NCBI GenBank assembly: GCA_922989275.2
Contig: OV277872.1
Coordinates: 26,304,119 to 26,368,118, forward strand
Direction of reading: 5' to 3'
Length of the DNA stretch: 64,000 nucleotides
From: Gari tellinella
Taxonomy: Eukaryota > Mollusca > Bivalvia > Cardiida > Psammobiidae
The notes under the pieces are model-generated. The model worked only from the letters and a program-made list of their open reading frames with translations, did no database searches and was not told the origin of the DNA. Positions 43,737 to 53,921 of this stretch are shown in pieces. Both the position numbers and the translations under genes were made by a program. Position 1 is the first letter of the stretch. The number at the start of each line of letters is the position of its first letter.

Positions 43737-44052
43737 TAAATAAATACGAAAGACTCAAGCAGGAAACGTAACACAAACAATACACCCACCTCTCAAGCAG
43801 AACACACACACACAGTCATACCACAACAAACACACACACACACACACACGCAATACCATTCCTTCATCTACACACTAATAGGAAACAACACGCAAGACAA
43901 ACATAAAGCAAAGTGAACATAGGAGCCCGCCTTGGTACGGTCAGTAGCAATCAATAATTAACTATAAATTAATTAATTATTAACAACCACTGGGGGGTTA
44001 AACCTGGGTTTAGGGGCGCCCAACCTCACACTTATCTCCTGTATTCACTTAT
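43737..44052 (-). repeat. (TG)n interspersed element, copy D (full)
   Basis: Same blocks as copy B on the minus strand, including a CA/TG microsatellite (about 43830-43850) and GGGGTTAAACCTGGGTTTAG. Confidence 0.8.
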
Positions 44053-44054
44053 AA

Positions 44055-44640
44055 AGATGTCTGTTTTCATCCAACACTGCTGTTTGGGGATAGAATACGC
44101 CAGCTGCATCTCATGCAGAGGGATAAGATCCCCCCACACCCGAAAAGGAGTAACTCGTTTGCCATGGGTTGCGACTCGAAGCACCCTGGATGATGGCATC
44201 CTGGTAGTTGAGCAGAGGGGATCTCTGAGCATAGATCCCTGATGCAACACACTGCTTTGGTCTTGCATCTGGGTGTAGAAGAGCGGTCAGACAATCGGCT
44301 TACCATGTCTTGCCCAAGAACACACCATTTATCATAATAGGTTACCGTTATTCTAACTTATGACAAACCTCTGATTTGATTCATTAGAACTGATTATAGT
44401 CGCTTCTTTTCTGAGGTGTTCTTGAAGGCGGTGGTAAAGGGCTAATCAGGTACATTTTGTGCATGGTTGACTAACGGTTCTTGCGTCGATTAACCTATTG
44501 GCCATTAAATATACTATTAGGCGGCAGTGTATTGGAGGTACGGCGTTGGGTCAACCTTGCTAATTATCTGAGTATATTGCCCATGTAGCCCTGATGTTCT
44601 TTCGCTGGAGATATCCTAAAAACATCCCCTTGTTGGACTC
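44055..44640. other. Unassigned, less AT-rich sequence
   Basis: Overlapping open frames on both strands at 44032-44306 carry no recognised motif. It may be the 5' untranslated part of the retrotransposon whose ORF1 begins near 44658. Confidence 0.3.
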
Positions 44641-44654
44641 CGAGGTGGGTGTTG

Positions 44655-45775
44655 ACCATGGACGACGAACATGAAATCAGGCGCTATGGCAAACTCCATT
44701 TATAAACGCCCCAAACGATCACTGTCAGATACCGACTCAGAGGGAGAAATCCCGAATCTCGACAGCACAAATAGACATTTTTCAAAATTTATAATTCTTC
44801 AAGCTTTAGATAAAGATAAACCAATAACTTCTCTCTCTCTCTCTCTCTCTCTCCCTTTGTCATTGAAAAACAAATTCATCAATTTTGGGAATTCCAAAAT
44901 CATTTAAAAATTTGAGGGATGGTAATCTGCTTGTTGAATGTAATACCAAGCAACAGGCAGACAACCTCTTGGGTACATCAGTATTCTTGGGAAATAAGTT
45001 TAAAGTCTTTGCTCATCCTTCCGTGAACTCCTCCAGAGGGATGATCAGATGTAGGGAAATATCAGGTACCCCTCTTGAGGAGGTCAAGAAGGAGATGGCT
45101 ACAGAAGGCGTCACTGACGTCAAAAGAATATCAACTAAACGAGACGGAAAACCCTTTAATACAGACTTATACATATTTACCTTCAATACACCAACGTTGC
45201 CAAAAAACAGGTCAGCGTTGCATATCATATAAAAGATGTTGAAGTGTTTGTTCCGAATCCACTTCGATGTTTTCGGTGTCAGATATTTGGCATCGTGAGA
45301 ACAAATATAAAGCACAAGCAGCTGTCTGTGGTCGCTGTGCTGAGACTGGTCATAACTTCGGGTACTGTACAGCTGACAAACCAAGGTGTACAAACTGCCA
45401 ACAGGATCATCATTCTCATTAAAAAATTTGTAACTTTTGAAGAAAAGAAAAGGAAATTCTTCGCATAAAATACACACAATATTTATCTTTTTTTGAAGCC
45501 AGATCTATTTTTGAACAACGTAAGAAACTCGATGAACAGAATAATTCAGATCTCAGTTAAGCCAACGTAACCAAACCTAACACACAAGAGTGTAGCTCGT
45601 GCAAAACATTGATTAAAAAACTTTGCCAGCTCTTTCCTGAGAAGGCAAAAGAAATTCGTCAGCTTGTGCCGTCCTTGAAGGACAAACCAATCTCTACATC
45701 CAATCCAGTGACACCGAAGACATTGGAGACGGATATTAAACAGACCATTCAAAACTCAATTTAAAAAAGACCGGA
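44655..45775 (+). pseudogene. Non-LTR retrotransposon ORF1 with zinc knuckles, frameshifted
   Basis: From about 44658 the frame encodes a basic/serine-rich start (SIYKRPKRSLSDTDSEGE), then a (CT)n tract (about 44830-44855) that breaks the frame. The region 44885-45232 encodes the gag-like RNA-binding core (IPKSFKNLRDGNLLVEC, SSRGMIRCREISG, TDVKRISTKRDGKPFNTD). After another shift come CFRCQIFG, CGRCAETGHNFGYC and CTNCQQDHHSH, three CCHC-type knuckles of the jockey-like ORF1 type, then a lysine-rich tail to about 45775. ORF1 proteins package retrotransposon RNA. The ORF2 that should follow is replaced by an inverted duplication. Confidence 0.75.
44830..44856. repeat. (CT)n microsatellite inside ORF1
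   Basis: About twelve CT units interrupt the ORF1 frame; the reading frame differs on its two sides. Confidence 0.85.
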
Positions 45776-46543
45776 ACAAACATCCAATTCTAAAAGTCTG
45801 AACAACTTTCAAATCCTGTAAAAGTAAATAACGCACCAAAAAAGAAAATTACATTACCTGAAAATGGTCTTAGCAGAAAAAACACCAGTGTATTCTGCTA
45901 AGTCCAATGAAAACAAAAAGAACCAAAAAATCACCAGATTAGCAGTGACTGAGAACAACGTTACCCTCAGTCCTATTTCTACTGGTTTTAAAGTTATGTG
46001 TATTTTAATGAAAAACCCTAAAAATATTAACATGATATTGGTTGTGATTACGCAAAATAGCTTTTTGCACTGTAACGAATAGCCTAAACAATACATGCAG
46101 CTGTTCTATTTTTTACCTGTAAACGTATAGATTATCCCAGAAACAACACATATACATGCTGCACATGCTAATTCATTCTACTAAGTCGTTTATTTATTTT
46201 TATAAATTGATTACAAAGTGTCTGTCATTTGTACGTTTTTCAGCATGCTGGTCAGTGCATATGACACCAATTTCGGTTACAAAACACTACACATGTTTAA
46301 TTTATATTATGCTTCGTCAGTTTATTCTTGTCAATGCTAAATTGGCTCTGTTTATTTCATTACCAACAAATGTGATAGCCATGTTGGAACCATGTTTTAG
46401 TTTTGTTTTAAAACAGGACATTTATACAATGCCAAAGTATGTTGACATACTCGGGTCATGCAGAGACGTTGTAATAAAAGTGACATTTATAGCTTACGTT
46501 GGCTGTTTCATTTAAAGTATCAAAAATTGTTTAATTACAGTTT

Positions 46544-46601
46544 CACCCCGCTAGTAAGGCCACCTATGGTACTTGGAGAAAATGGCCTTACTAGCGGGGT
46601 G
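46544..46601. repeat. Perfect 19 bp stem hairpin
   Basis: CACCCCGCTAGTAAGGCCA (46544-46562) and its exact complement (46583-46601), with a 20 nt loop. It lies in the spacer of the inverted duplication. Confidence 0.8.
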
Positions 46602-46653
46602 GCCTTATTAAAAGGAGTTAAAAAATTATGCCCAATATATGAGTATGGAACTA

Positions 46654-46964
46654 CATATGGGCCGGTTTGGCCCCTTTGATTGACAGGTCGTTAACCCCGC
46701 CCCATCGTTTTCCGATAAGGTACTCGACCGCTCTATTGTTTAAATTATCGGTTTTTATTCTTAACGTCGATTCGATACACAATGGAACAGATATTGGCTG
46801 GAAATCGAAGATGCTTAAATATTAAATCGAGCGACATATTAGCGAGGCTTCTTTTTAGGTTGGATCTAGATCGAATTCATCTTCTCTTTACTTCTATACC
46901 CCGTCGAACAAAATCGGGCGGGGTTAACGACCTGTCAATCAAAGGGGCCAAACCGGCCCATATG
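46654..46964. mobile_element. 311 bp element with perfect 49 bp TIRs
   Basis: CATATGGGCCGGTTTGGCCC starts the left arm (46654-46702), and the complement of 46916-46964 is identical over 49 bp. A third, inverted copy of the left arm plus its neighbour (through CGAGTACCTTATCGG) lies at about 47322-47415. So the element or its end was duplicated together with the larger inversion. Confidence 0.8.
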
Positions 46965-47507
46965 TTTAGGCTATTCGTTACAGTGCAAAAAGCTATTTTG
47001 CGTAATCACAACCAATATCATGTTAATATTTTTAGGGTTTTTCATTAAAATACACATAACTTTAAAACCAGTAGAAATAGGACTGAGGTTAACGTTGTTC
47101 TCAGTCACTGCTAATCTGGTGATGTTTTGGTTCTTTTTGTTATCATTGGACTTAGCAGAATACACTGGTGTTTTTTCTGCTAAGACCATTTTCAGGTAAT
47201 GTAATTTTCTTTTTTGGTGCGTTATTTACTTTTACAGGATTTGAAAGTTGTTCAGGCTTTTAGAATTGGATGTTTGTTCCGGTCTTTTTGAAATAGAGTT
47301 TTGAATGGTCTGTTTAATATCCGTAATTTAAACAATAGAGCGGTCGAGTACCTTATCGGAAAACAATTAGGCGGGGTTAACGACCTGTCAATCAAAGGGG
47401 CCAAACCGGCCCATTTGTAGTTATGGATCAAAATTATGAATGAAGCAAAACAGTAAAAGGAGATTATTGAAATAACCACAATATCTGTGTTACATATAAA
47501 CCCTAAT

Positions 47508-47890
47508 GCATTGTAATAATCAAACATAAGAAATTTGACTTGTTTACATGAAAAAAAATTTGGAAACTAATTTTAGCTTTTGAATGCAAAAACAAACAGT
47601 GTAGACACAGCTCAGAGGGTCCATTAAGGAACCCTGTTATCTTGGACTACATGGTTCAATGGGTTAACATTTTATTACATGTGAACTTATATACATTGTA
47701 ATAATCAAACACAAGAAATATACATGCATTTGTAAAATAACTTGGTAATTAATTTTAGCTTTGAATGCAATACCAAACAGTGTAGACTCTGTTCGGAGGG
47801 ACCATTAAGGAACCCTGTTAAATGGGTCTACATGGTTAAATGGGTTAAAATTATGTTACATGTGAACTTTAATACATTAGCATTAATCAA
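47508..47890. repeat. 182 bp tandem duplication
   Basis: TTGTAATAATCAAACA[T/C]AAG, TTTTAGCTTT and CCATTAAGGAACCCTGTTA occur twice, 182 bp apart, with a trailing partial third copy. Confidence 0.75.
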
Positions 47891-48180
47891 ATTAATATTC
47901 TCTTTTAAGTTCAACTCTTTACGTTCTTTGCGTTTCCGTTTCTCCATCTTTTCTTTTAGATTGATTTATTCTAGAAAATTTTGAATAAGAATGACACGAA
48001 CGTCTTTCGTAAGTTGGGAGATAAAATTCTCTTAATACGATTAACCAATCATTAGTTTCTTAATTTTCATTGGTAACTAAAATTATCCAATCATTGAATG
48101 ACAAACAAAACAAATTTCATTAAGGTAACGCTTTTTTAATCCCAAACACCCCAATTAAAATGTTGACAGTTCGCATTTCC
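47891..48180. other. No clear feature
   Basis: AT-rich spacer between the 182 bp repeat and the minus-strand retrotransposon. Confidence 0.4.
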
Positions 48181-48385
48181 AATGGCTTCGTGCAGGCCAA
48201 TGCACTCTGCCATAAAGGCTGCAGATTCAGAGGCGCCGCTGGCGGCGTTCGCCGCCACAATATTTCAGCAAGCAACGGCGATTTGTAAATAGGTCTAAAT
48301 CAACATATTTCTGTTAAAGCGGCAAACACAGCGAATGCCAGATTCAGCGGATTCATCATCATGGCATAACTTCGCTAACGAAGAT

Positions 48386-49474
48386 TTAGGAAGGAGACAG
48401 CCCACTTCGGCTGCAAGCTCGCATGTGACTGACAAGTCCAATACGAGATCGGCATGCCCTGCTACAGCGGACACACTGGAAAACCTGGTCAGGGTCTGGA
48501 GCTTCAGCTGCTCTGGCTTTCCTTCGCTGGCGTTTTTCTACAAGAGAGGCTCTCCGAGACTCCTCAAAGGAGAGAGCAGCCCTGTTGATGGTGTGTCTCC
48601 AGCTGTCACGGTCTGCTGCAAGGGTTGACCATTGCCTATGGTCGATCTGGCAAGCACTGAGGGACTTCTTCAGACAGTCCTTGTATCGCTTCTTTGGCGC
48701 ACCTCTGTTTCTCTGGCCAGTTGAAAGTTCACCGTACATAGCGATTTTGGGCAGGCGATAGCTTTCCATTCTTGAAACATGTCCGGCCCAGCGTAACTGC
48801 GACTTCAAAATCATAGCCTCAGTGCTTGTGATTTCTGCAATTTTGAGGACCTCAACATTTGTAATGAAGTCGCTCCAGTGGATGTTTAGGATTGTGCGTT
48901 GGTATCTCTGATGGAACCGCTCAAGGACTCGCAGGTGGCTGCGATATGCAACCCATGACTCTGAGCCAAACAGCAGAGTGGTTAGTACGACTGCCTTGTA
49001 GACACTTATCTTGGTACACTTCTTCAGGTGCTTGTTGCTCCACACACGCTTATAGAGTCTTCCAAAAGCACTGTTTGCCTTCGCCAGTCTGTTGTCGATT
49101 TCCTTATCGATCTTGGCATCTGCAGAGATAGTGCTCCCTAAATAGGTGAACTGTTGCACGGTTTTAAGTTCCGTGTTACCTATTCTTATCTGGGGAGATC
49201 TGGGTGTCTCTCTGGGTGCAGGCTGGAACAAGACCTCTGTCTTTTTCAGGCTAATCTCTAGGCCAAAAAGTTTGGAGGCTTCCGCAAAACAGGTGGTGAT
49301 GCGCTGCAAACCATTTTCTGTATGGGCTACCAAGGCAGCATCATCTGCGAATAGAAGATCCCGAATCAGCTGTTCAAGGGACTTGGTTCGTGGTCTTGGT
49401 TCGTGCTTTAAGACGTCTGAGATTGAAGAGACTACCGTCAAGGCGGTATCTAATGTAGACCGAGTCCTCTTCAT
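48386..49474 (-). pseudogene. Reverse transcriptase, catalytic FADD block and C-terminal region
   Basis: The 362-codon part begins out of frame, then reads LLFADDAALVAHTENGLQR, the catalytic Y/FxDD motif. It continues with FGLEISLKKTEVL, FTYLGSTISADAKID, RVWSNKHLKKCTK, LLFGSESW, LRWAGHVSRME and GAPKKRYKDCLKKSL. It ends with a Cys/His finger-like tail (FQCVRCSRACRSRIGLVSH). Together with 49542-50441 it makes one RT protein broken by a stop near 49540 and a frameshift near 49380-49440. I leave the clade open. Confidence 0.85.
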
Positions 49475-49541
49475 CTAGATATGCTGTGGTCTGTTGAAGC
49501 ATCATACTGAAGAATATGGTGAAGAGGGTAGGTGCAAGGAC

Positions 49542-50441
49542 TTACCCCTGCTTCACGCCATTTGTGATGAAGAATGCATCTGAAAGGTCATTGTTGAGTC
49601 GCACTTGGTCCTGCTGATCTTCATGCAGTTGTTTGACCATGTTGAGAAATTTGGGGGGACAGCCAAGTCGCTCCATGATCTGCCACAGTCCTTTCCTACT
49701 GATGGTGTCGAAAGCTTTGGTAAGGTCAACAAAAGTTACATAGAGTCCCTTGTTTTGCTCCCGGCATTTCTCCTGAAGCTGCCTGAGGACAAACATCATG
49801 TCTGTGGTGCCTCTGTTAGCTCTAAACCCGCACTGGCTCTCTGGTAGGTGCTCTTCAGCAATAGTTGGCACAAGTCTGTTAAGTAGGGTCCTTGCTAGAA
49901 TTTTACCTGCAATTGAGAGCAAGGTGATTCCCCGGTAGTTGGAACAGTCTGACTTTTCCCCCTTGTTTTTATACAAGGTGATGATGACTGCGTCTCGCAG
50001 GTCCTGCGGTAAGTGTCCTTGCTCCAAACAACAGACAAAGAGTTCATGGAGCTTTGTATGTAGCTCTGTTCCTCCATGCTTCCAAATCTCAGGTGGAATA
50101 CTATCAACCCCGGCCGCCTTTCCACTCTTCAGTTGTTCTATGGCCTTTTTAGTCTCTACAAGTGTTGGTGGATTGTCGAGTTCTGCCTTAATGGGCTGCT
50201 GAGCGATCTTTAGGATTGCTGTTTCTTGGACAATGCGATCCGCACTAAAGAGGGCATGGAAGTATTCAGACCATCTTTTCAGGATAGATTTCTTGTCTGT
50301 GAGAAGAGTGCCACCGTCAACACTACGCAAGGGGCTCTTGACCTGGTGGATGGGGCCAAATATGGACTTTAGGGCTTCATAGAACCCTCTGTAGTCACCT
50401 CTGTCGGCGCAAAGCTGTGTTTTTTGGATAGGTTTGTCCAC
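49542..50441 (-). pseudogene. Reverse transcriptase, N-terminal half
   Basis: The 299-codon open part includes linker sequence (DYRGFYEALKSIFGP, TLLTDKKSILKRW) and RT blocks: IEQLKSGKAAGVDSIPPEIW, LPQDLRDAVIITLYKNKG, NYRGITLLSIAGKILAR, LPESQCGFRANRGTTDMMF, VTFVDLTKAFDTI and finally NGVKQG. It stops at a TAA where the family has a Cys codon (G-V-K-Q-G-C). VDLTKAFD carries the first catalytic Asp. The reading continues past the stop with VLAPTLFTIFFS. Confidence 0.85.
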
Positions 50442-50600
50442 CAGTCATTCTGGATTTCTCTGAGCTTACGCTAGAGGCTACTGCAAATACTTCGGAAGGC
50501 AGCTTTCTTCACTTGACATGATGGCTGAGCTAAGTGAGCGGATTACACAACCACTTTATGACATGCGTATTGCAGCAAATAGGTGCGATCGCCGATAGCA

Positions 50601-51110
50601 TCGTTATCTTTAATTGGCAATAAACTGTAGCTGAGTGGCCTATAAAGGCGGGTGGTCAATGTTTTTTCTACTTGATCGGTTAAAGGCAGGTAATCAGTGT
50701 TGTTGTAATTGGTTGATGACAACTTATGCGGCTAGATCTTAAACTATTTGTGCGATACGTTAATCTACATCTGCATCTACACAGTTCAAGCTGCCGTAAC
50801 ACTTGATTTTTTTTGGCGCGTTGGTCTGCTATAGGAAAACACGAATGAATATAAGTATTTGGTATTCATTGGTAAAGAAAAGAAGAGTGATTGACATTAT
50901 AGCACATTCAGTAACAGTTAATAGGAAATATGGAAACAAGAGAAAGAGAATGACCAAAACTTTATTGAAACTGAAATCTATAAAAAATTGTTTTTACTCG
51001 AGAAAAAATTAAGAAAAAACATTAGACATATCAATTGGTTTGCTTATTCTTCAGAATCACTTCAATATGTCTGTAGTTAACAAACCTCACGAATTTAAGT
51101 TTCAGACTCG
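50601..51110. other. No clear feature
   Basis: No gene or repeat recognised. One short lysine-rich frame is not supported. Confidence 0.4.
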
Positions 51111-51118
51111 TTCTTTTG

Positions 51119-51177
51119 GTAAGAAAACGCATGAACTTATATGAACTTAGTTCATATAAGTTCAGGCGTTTTCTTAC
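51119..51177. repeat. 28 bp-arm hairpin
   Basis: GTAAGAAAACGCATGAACTT... (51119-51146) pairs with 51150-51177 at 27 of 28 positions. The loop is 3 nt. Confidence 0.8.
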
Positions 51178-52330
51178 AAAAAAATTGCTACGCTCATTTA
51201 ACTCATCGTGGTTCCAGTCATACTCGTTGCTTCATTATGATGAGGTATGTATTAAAAAAAACCTGTCTGTCTGTTTCTGCATTCGATTTGAAAACAGATC
51301 ATAATGTGAAAACTTCATATACATGTATTCTAGAATCTATATACTTGACTATGCGTCATTTACAAACAGTCCATCAAAGGAATGTACACTAAGTCGGGTC
51401 ATATGCAAGCAGTGTAAATCCCAACTTATCCTTGCACAGTGTGTCACCTATGCTGACAATGTACAACCAGATCAGGGAGCTCTGGTAAGAACCATCTGCA
51501 TAGAGTCTGCACTGATTGTCACTTGCAATTACCGTTTGCCCTAGATTGCCAGCCAATGAAAGGGCTCCATTTCAGCGAGAAATGAAAAAATATATCGCAT
51601 ATTCGTTCAATTTTGTACTTGGGTATGGCACAGAAATAAACAAGTCATGAACCGGTCAAGGCCACCGCGTGCTAGGGAGGAGCGTAGCGCATCATTGCGT
51701 CATACAGCAACCGCTCAGCTGGGAATTACAGTATAACCTATGTACTGCGGCCTTTCAATGAAGAGGCCCGAATAAATCAAATATTTCTGTAGACAGGAGA
51801 CTATAGTTAGTGGCACTAAGTGCATAATGAAAAAAATATGAAACGCTCTAAATTTACCTTTCTGCATTAATCATGTCCTGCATTAACTCATTGAACCCTA
51901 GGTGAGGAGTACACTCGTCATTTATAATGTACCCGTTACACTGTGTGGTCACAGCAAACATTGTAGAACCACATCGTATCTATCTCCAATTACAAAAATG
52001 GCATAGGCATATTTGCCATTAATAGTATGATGAATCAACACAGTCCAGGTGAATGTCATTTAAAAACCAAGAGTGCTTTGACTTAGGATGTTTTCACCCT
52101 ATAATTTGTGGGTTTTTGTTGCTGTTTTTCTAAACTGACTTTAAAACAATAATTATTGCTTGGCTTCATTAGTTGGTTAAAGGACTCGAATCTTGGTCGA
52201 TCAGGTGCTGCTCAATACTTGGTATTTCCATTTCCATTTGGGTGACTCGTTCACGCTTGGTTTTGTTTCTAAATGGAATGCCTACAGCGAGCCCAACACG
52301 CGTACACGGTTCCCGGTCGATTTTCTAGTT
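51178..52330. other. No assigned gene; one cysteine-containing frame
   Basis: The plus-strand frame 51323-51544 encodes KECTLSRVICKQCKSQL then LAQCVTYADN and a GT donor-like site at 51485. It has no recognised domain and no clear acceptor. It is a weak exon candidate or a repeat. Confidence 0.25.
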
Positions 52331-52334
52331 CTTT

Positions 52335-52420
52335 CGTGTGACGTCATGTGTCAACGTGAACTCGCCGGCTTCCGAAAATACAAAGCACCGCCCTCCGAAA
52401 TAAATCCCTTTCATTGGCTG
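52335..52420. promoter_or_regulatory. Promoter-like CRE plus inverted CCAAT patch
   Basis: TGACGTCA at 52339-52346 in a locally GC-rich, CpG-bearing stretch (CGCGTACACGG, CTCGCCGGCTTCCG), followed by CATTGGCTGAC (inverted CCAAT) near 52411. No transcript start or gene can be assigned. Confidence 0.3.
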
Positions 52421-52536
52421 ACAAACTAGGTCGAGTTGTAATTTGGGTTGAGCGATAACTTAGTATAGGTAAAGTAGGTTGAACGGTAACTGCCATACAC
52501 TAGCCTACGTGCCATATTTGAGGCAAACGGTAAATC

Positions 52537-52636
52537 AGTTATAGTTCATTTGTTGAAAATTATACAACATAACCTGTTCGCTCCCTACGGTCGCTCCAGG
52601 TTATATTGCATAATTTTCAACAAATGAACTATAACT
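52537..52636. repeat. 40 bp-arm hairpin
   Basis: The arms 52537-52576 and 52597-52636 match at 38 of 40. The loop TTCGCTCCCTACGGTCGCTC is GC-rich while the arms are AT-rich (AACAAATGAACTATAACT). Confidence 0.85.
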
Positions 52637-52639
52637 AAT

Positions 52640-53515
52640 ACATACATGTTTAACCATATCAGTGAAATGGAGTATTATTTCTTCGATACCCAAATTGCAA
52701 CAACTATGGATAGGCGCGGTAGCAATTTTAAAGTACCAGTTTTGTTGATGTTGCGCTATTGGCACATAAAAGTTAACCGGTGTCGATGTACATATTATCT
52801 ACAATAGCTTCAGACGACGAACCGCTTGCTAAGTCAGTCCAGATTCTATGTCTATCATACTTTTTCTCTCCCAAAGTGTAACAAAAACATCTGTCATCTG
52901 TCTCAAAGCCGGTCATTCTAAGTCGTAAAATGCAAAATTTCAAGAGCTTCAGGGGGCCGCCGCCCCCCTGGACCCCCCCAAGGCATGGCTTTGGAACCAC
53001 CAGGGACCCTAGCGGCCCCTGGACCCCAGCCTATGCTTCTCTTCATAAAATTCTGCCGCCCCAATGTTGAGGACCACGCGACGCGCCTGAGATTCTATCA
53101 TATTTGCACCTAAAACAAAGGGAAGCGTACTGGAAATCATGTTTGTTTGATGCATTTTGACACCTTCTGTGGCAATCAACACACAACAGTGATAATATTG
53201 CGTAATCTTTGTCAAAAGATCAAACCCGACGATCAATTGTCATTGTATCGTGTGTTTAACACACAGCGTAAAAATTACTTATTTATCCGGTGCGGTCCTT
53301 CGACGGTGTCCAGGTAAATTTCACCCTGTGATAAACAATATCGAAACGATCGACCGCGGTCGTAATATACGGGTTTAATTGTGTACAATTAGACATTTTG
53401 GTCATAAATAAGTGGCCGTTATGCGTAATAGCGGATGGTCGTATTATAAGGGGTTTCAAATACAACAGAAATGTAGAGAATTGCATGTTTTGTTTTTAAA
53501 ATTGGCCTTTATAGC
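52640..53515. other. No gene; GC-rich repeat patch at 52940-53035
   Basis: GGGGGCCGCCGCCCCC followed by CTGGACCCCCCC, and CGGCCCCTGGACCCCAGC, form self-complementary GC-rich sequence typical of interspersed repeats. No coding motif. Confidence 0.4.
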
Positions 53516-53539
53516 GGACAGGGGCGTAGCCAGGCAGGC

Positions 53540-53921
53540 AATACAAAGTTATACTCAGCATGTTCTCAGACCGCATATTGATTCTTTAAACGATCACAAA
53601 AGATTTTTCATTAAGGTCCCTTTTATAAATAAAGGTATTGATTTTATAGATTTACAAAGTATTCTCCGAAACAAAAATGTGATGAATGCTGTTCCAAATT
53701 ATTTCAAAAATCTTGAACCACCTATTATTTGCTATAAGTATAATAAATCTGTAAGAGGGTTAATTTTTAACTACAATAAAATTGTTTCTGATCTTAAAAT
53801 TCTCGAAAATACACCAGCTACATGAGATTGTACCTCTTCTAAATTCTGTTACGCCCCAGTGGGTCATATAATAACAGGCAATTTTGATATCATTAAAGAT
53901 AAACGCATCAGAGCGTATTGA
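53540..53921 (+). pseudogene. Penelope-like retroelement fragment
   Basis: One frame reads HVLRPHIDSLNDHKRFFIKV, FINKGIDFIDLQSIL, VPNYFKNLEPPIICYKY and RGLIFNYNKIVSDL. After a TGA it reads SSKFCYAPVGHIITGNFDII before ending at 53919-53921. The order IFNYN...C..S.F.Y.P.GHIITG resembles the region upstream of the reverse transcriptase in Penelope-like retroelements of aquatic invertebrates. This is from memory of the family, not a search. No RT motif follows, because the 262 bp repeats begin here. Confidence 0.5.

Larger units (their letters stand above)
45730..47325. repeat. Inverted duplication with 360 bp arms
   Basis: 45730-46096, the end of the retrotransposon ORF1 region, is repeated inverted at 46966-47325 with few differences. 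Landmarks: CAGTGTATTCTGCTAAGTCC at about 45890 and its complement at about 47150; GCAAAATAGCTTTTTGCACT at about 46055 and its complement at about 46985. The two arms enclose 870 bp. Mirror-image open frames of 72 codons on both arms confirm the duplication. Confidence 0.85.
48190..50600 (-). mobile_element. 5'-truncated non-LTR retrotransposon
   Basis: The minus strand carries a nearly continuous reverse transcriptase with C-terminal region (50441 to 48386), a short GC-rich 3' region (about 48385-48190) and a broken 5' remnant to about 50600. No endonuclease was found upstream, consistent with 5' truncation during target-primed integration. Damage in the coding part is light: one premature stop and one frameshift, so this copy is fairly young. 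It is GC-richer than its surroundings. Confidence 0.8.

Noticed and set aside
45864..47189. Two identical 72-codon frames on opposite strands
   Set aside because: Both are readings of the inverted duplication of the ORF1 tail, with no codon-level support.
51323..51544. Cys-rich exon completing the HYR domain
   Set aside because: Sequence lacks the C..(P)..G..F..G.T.V.C pattern expected for the second half of a HYR domain, and no phase-2 acceptor was found.
52940..53035. CpG-island promoter
   Set aside because: The GC-rich patch is self-complementary and repeat-like, with no adjoining open frame.
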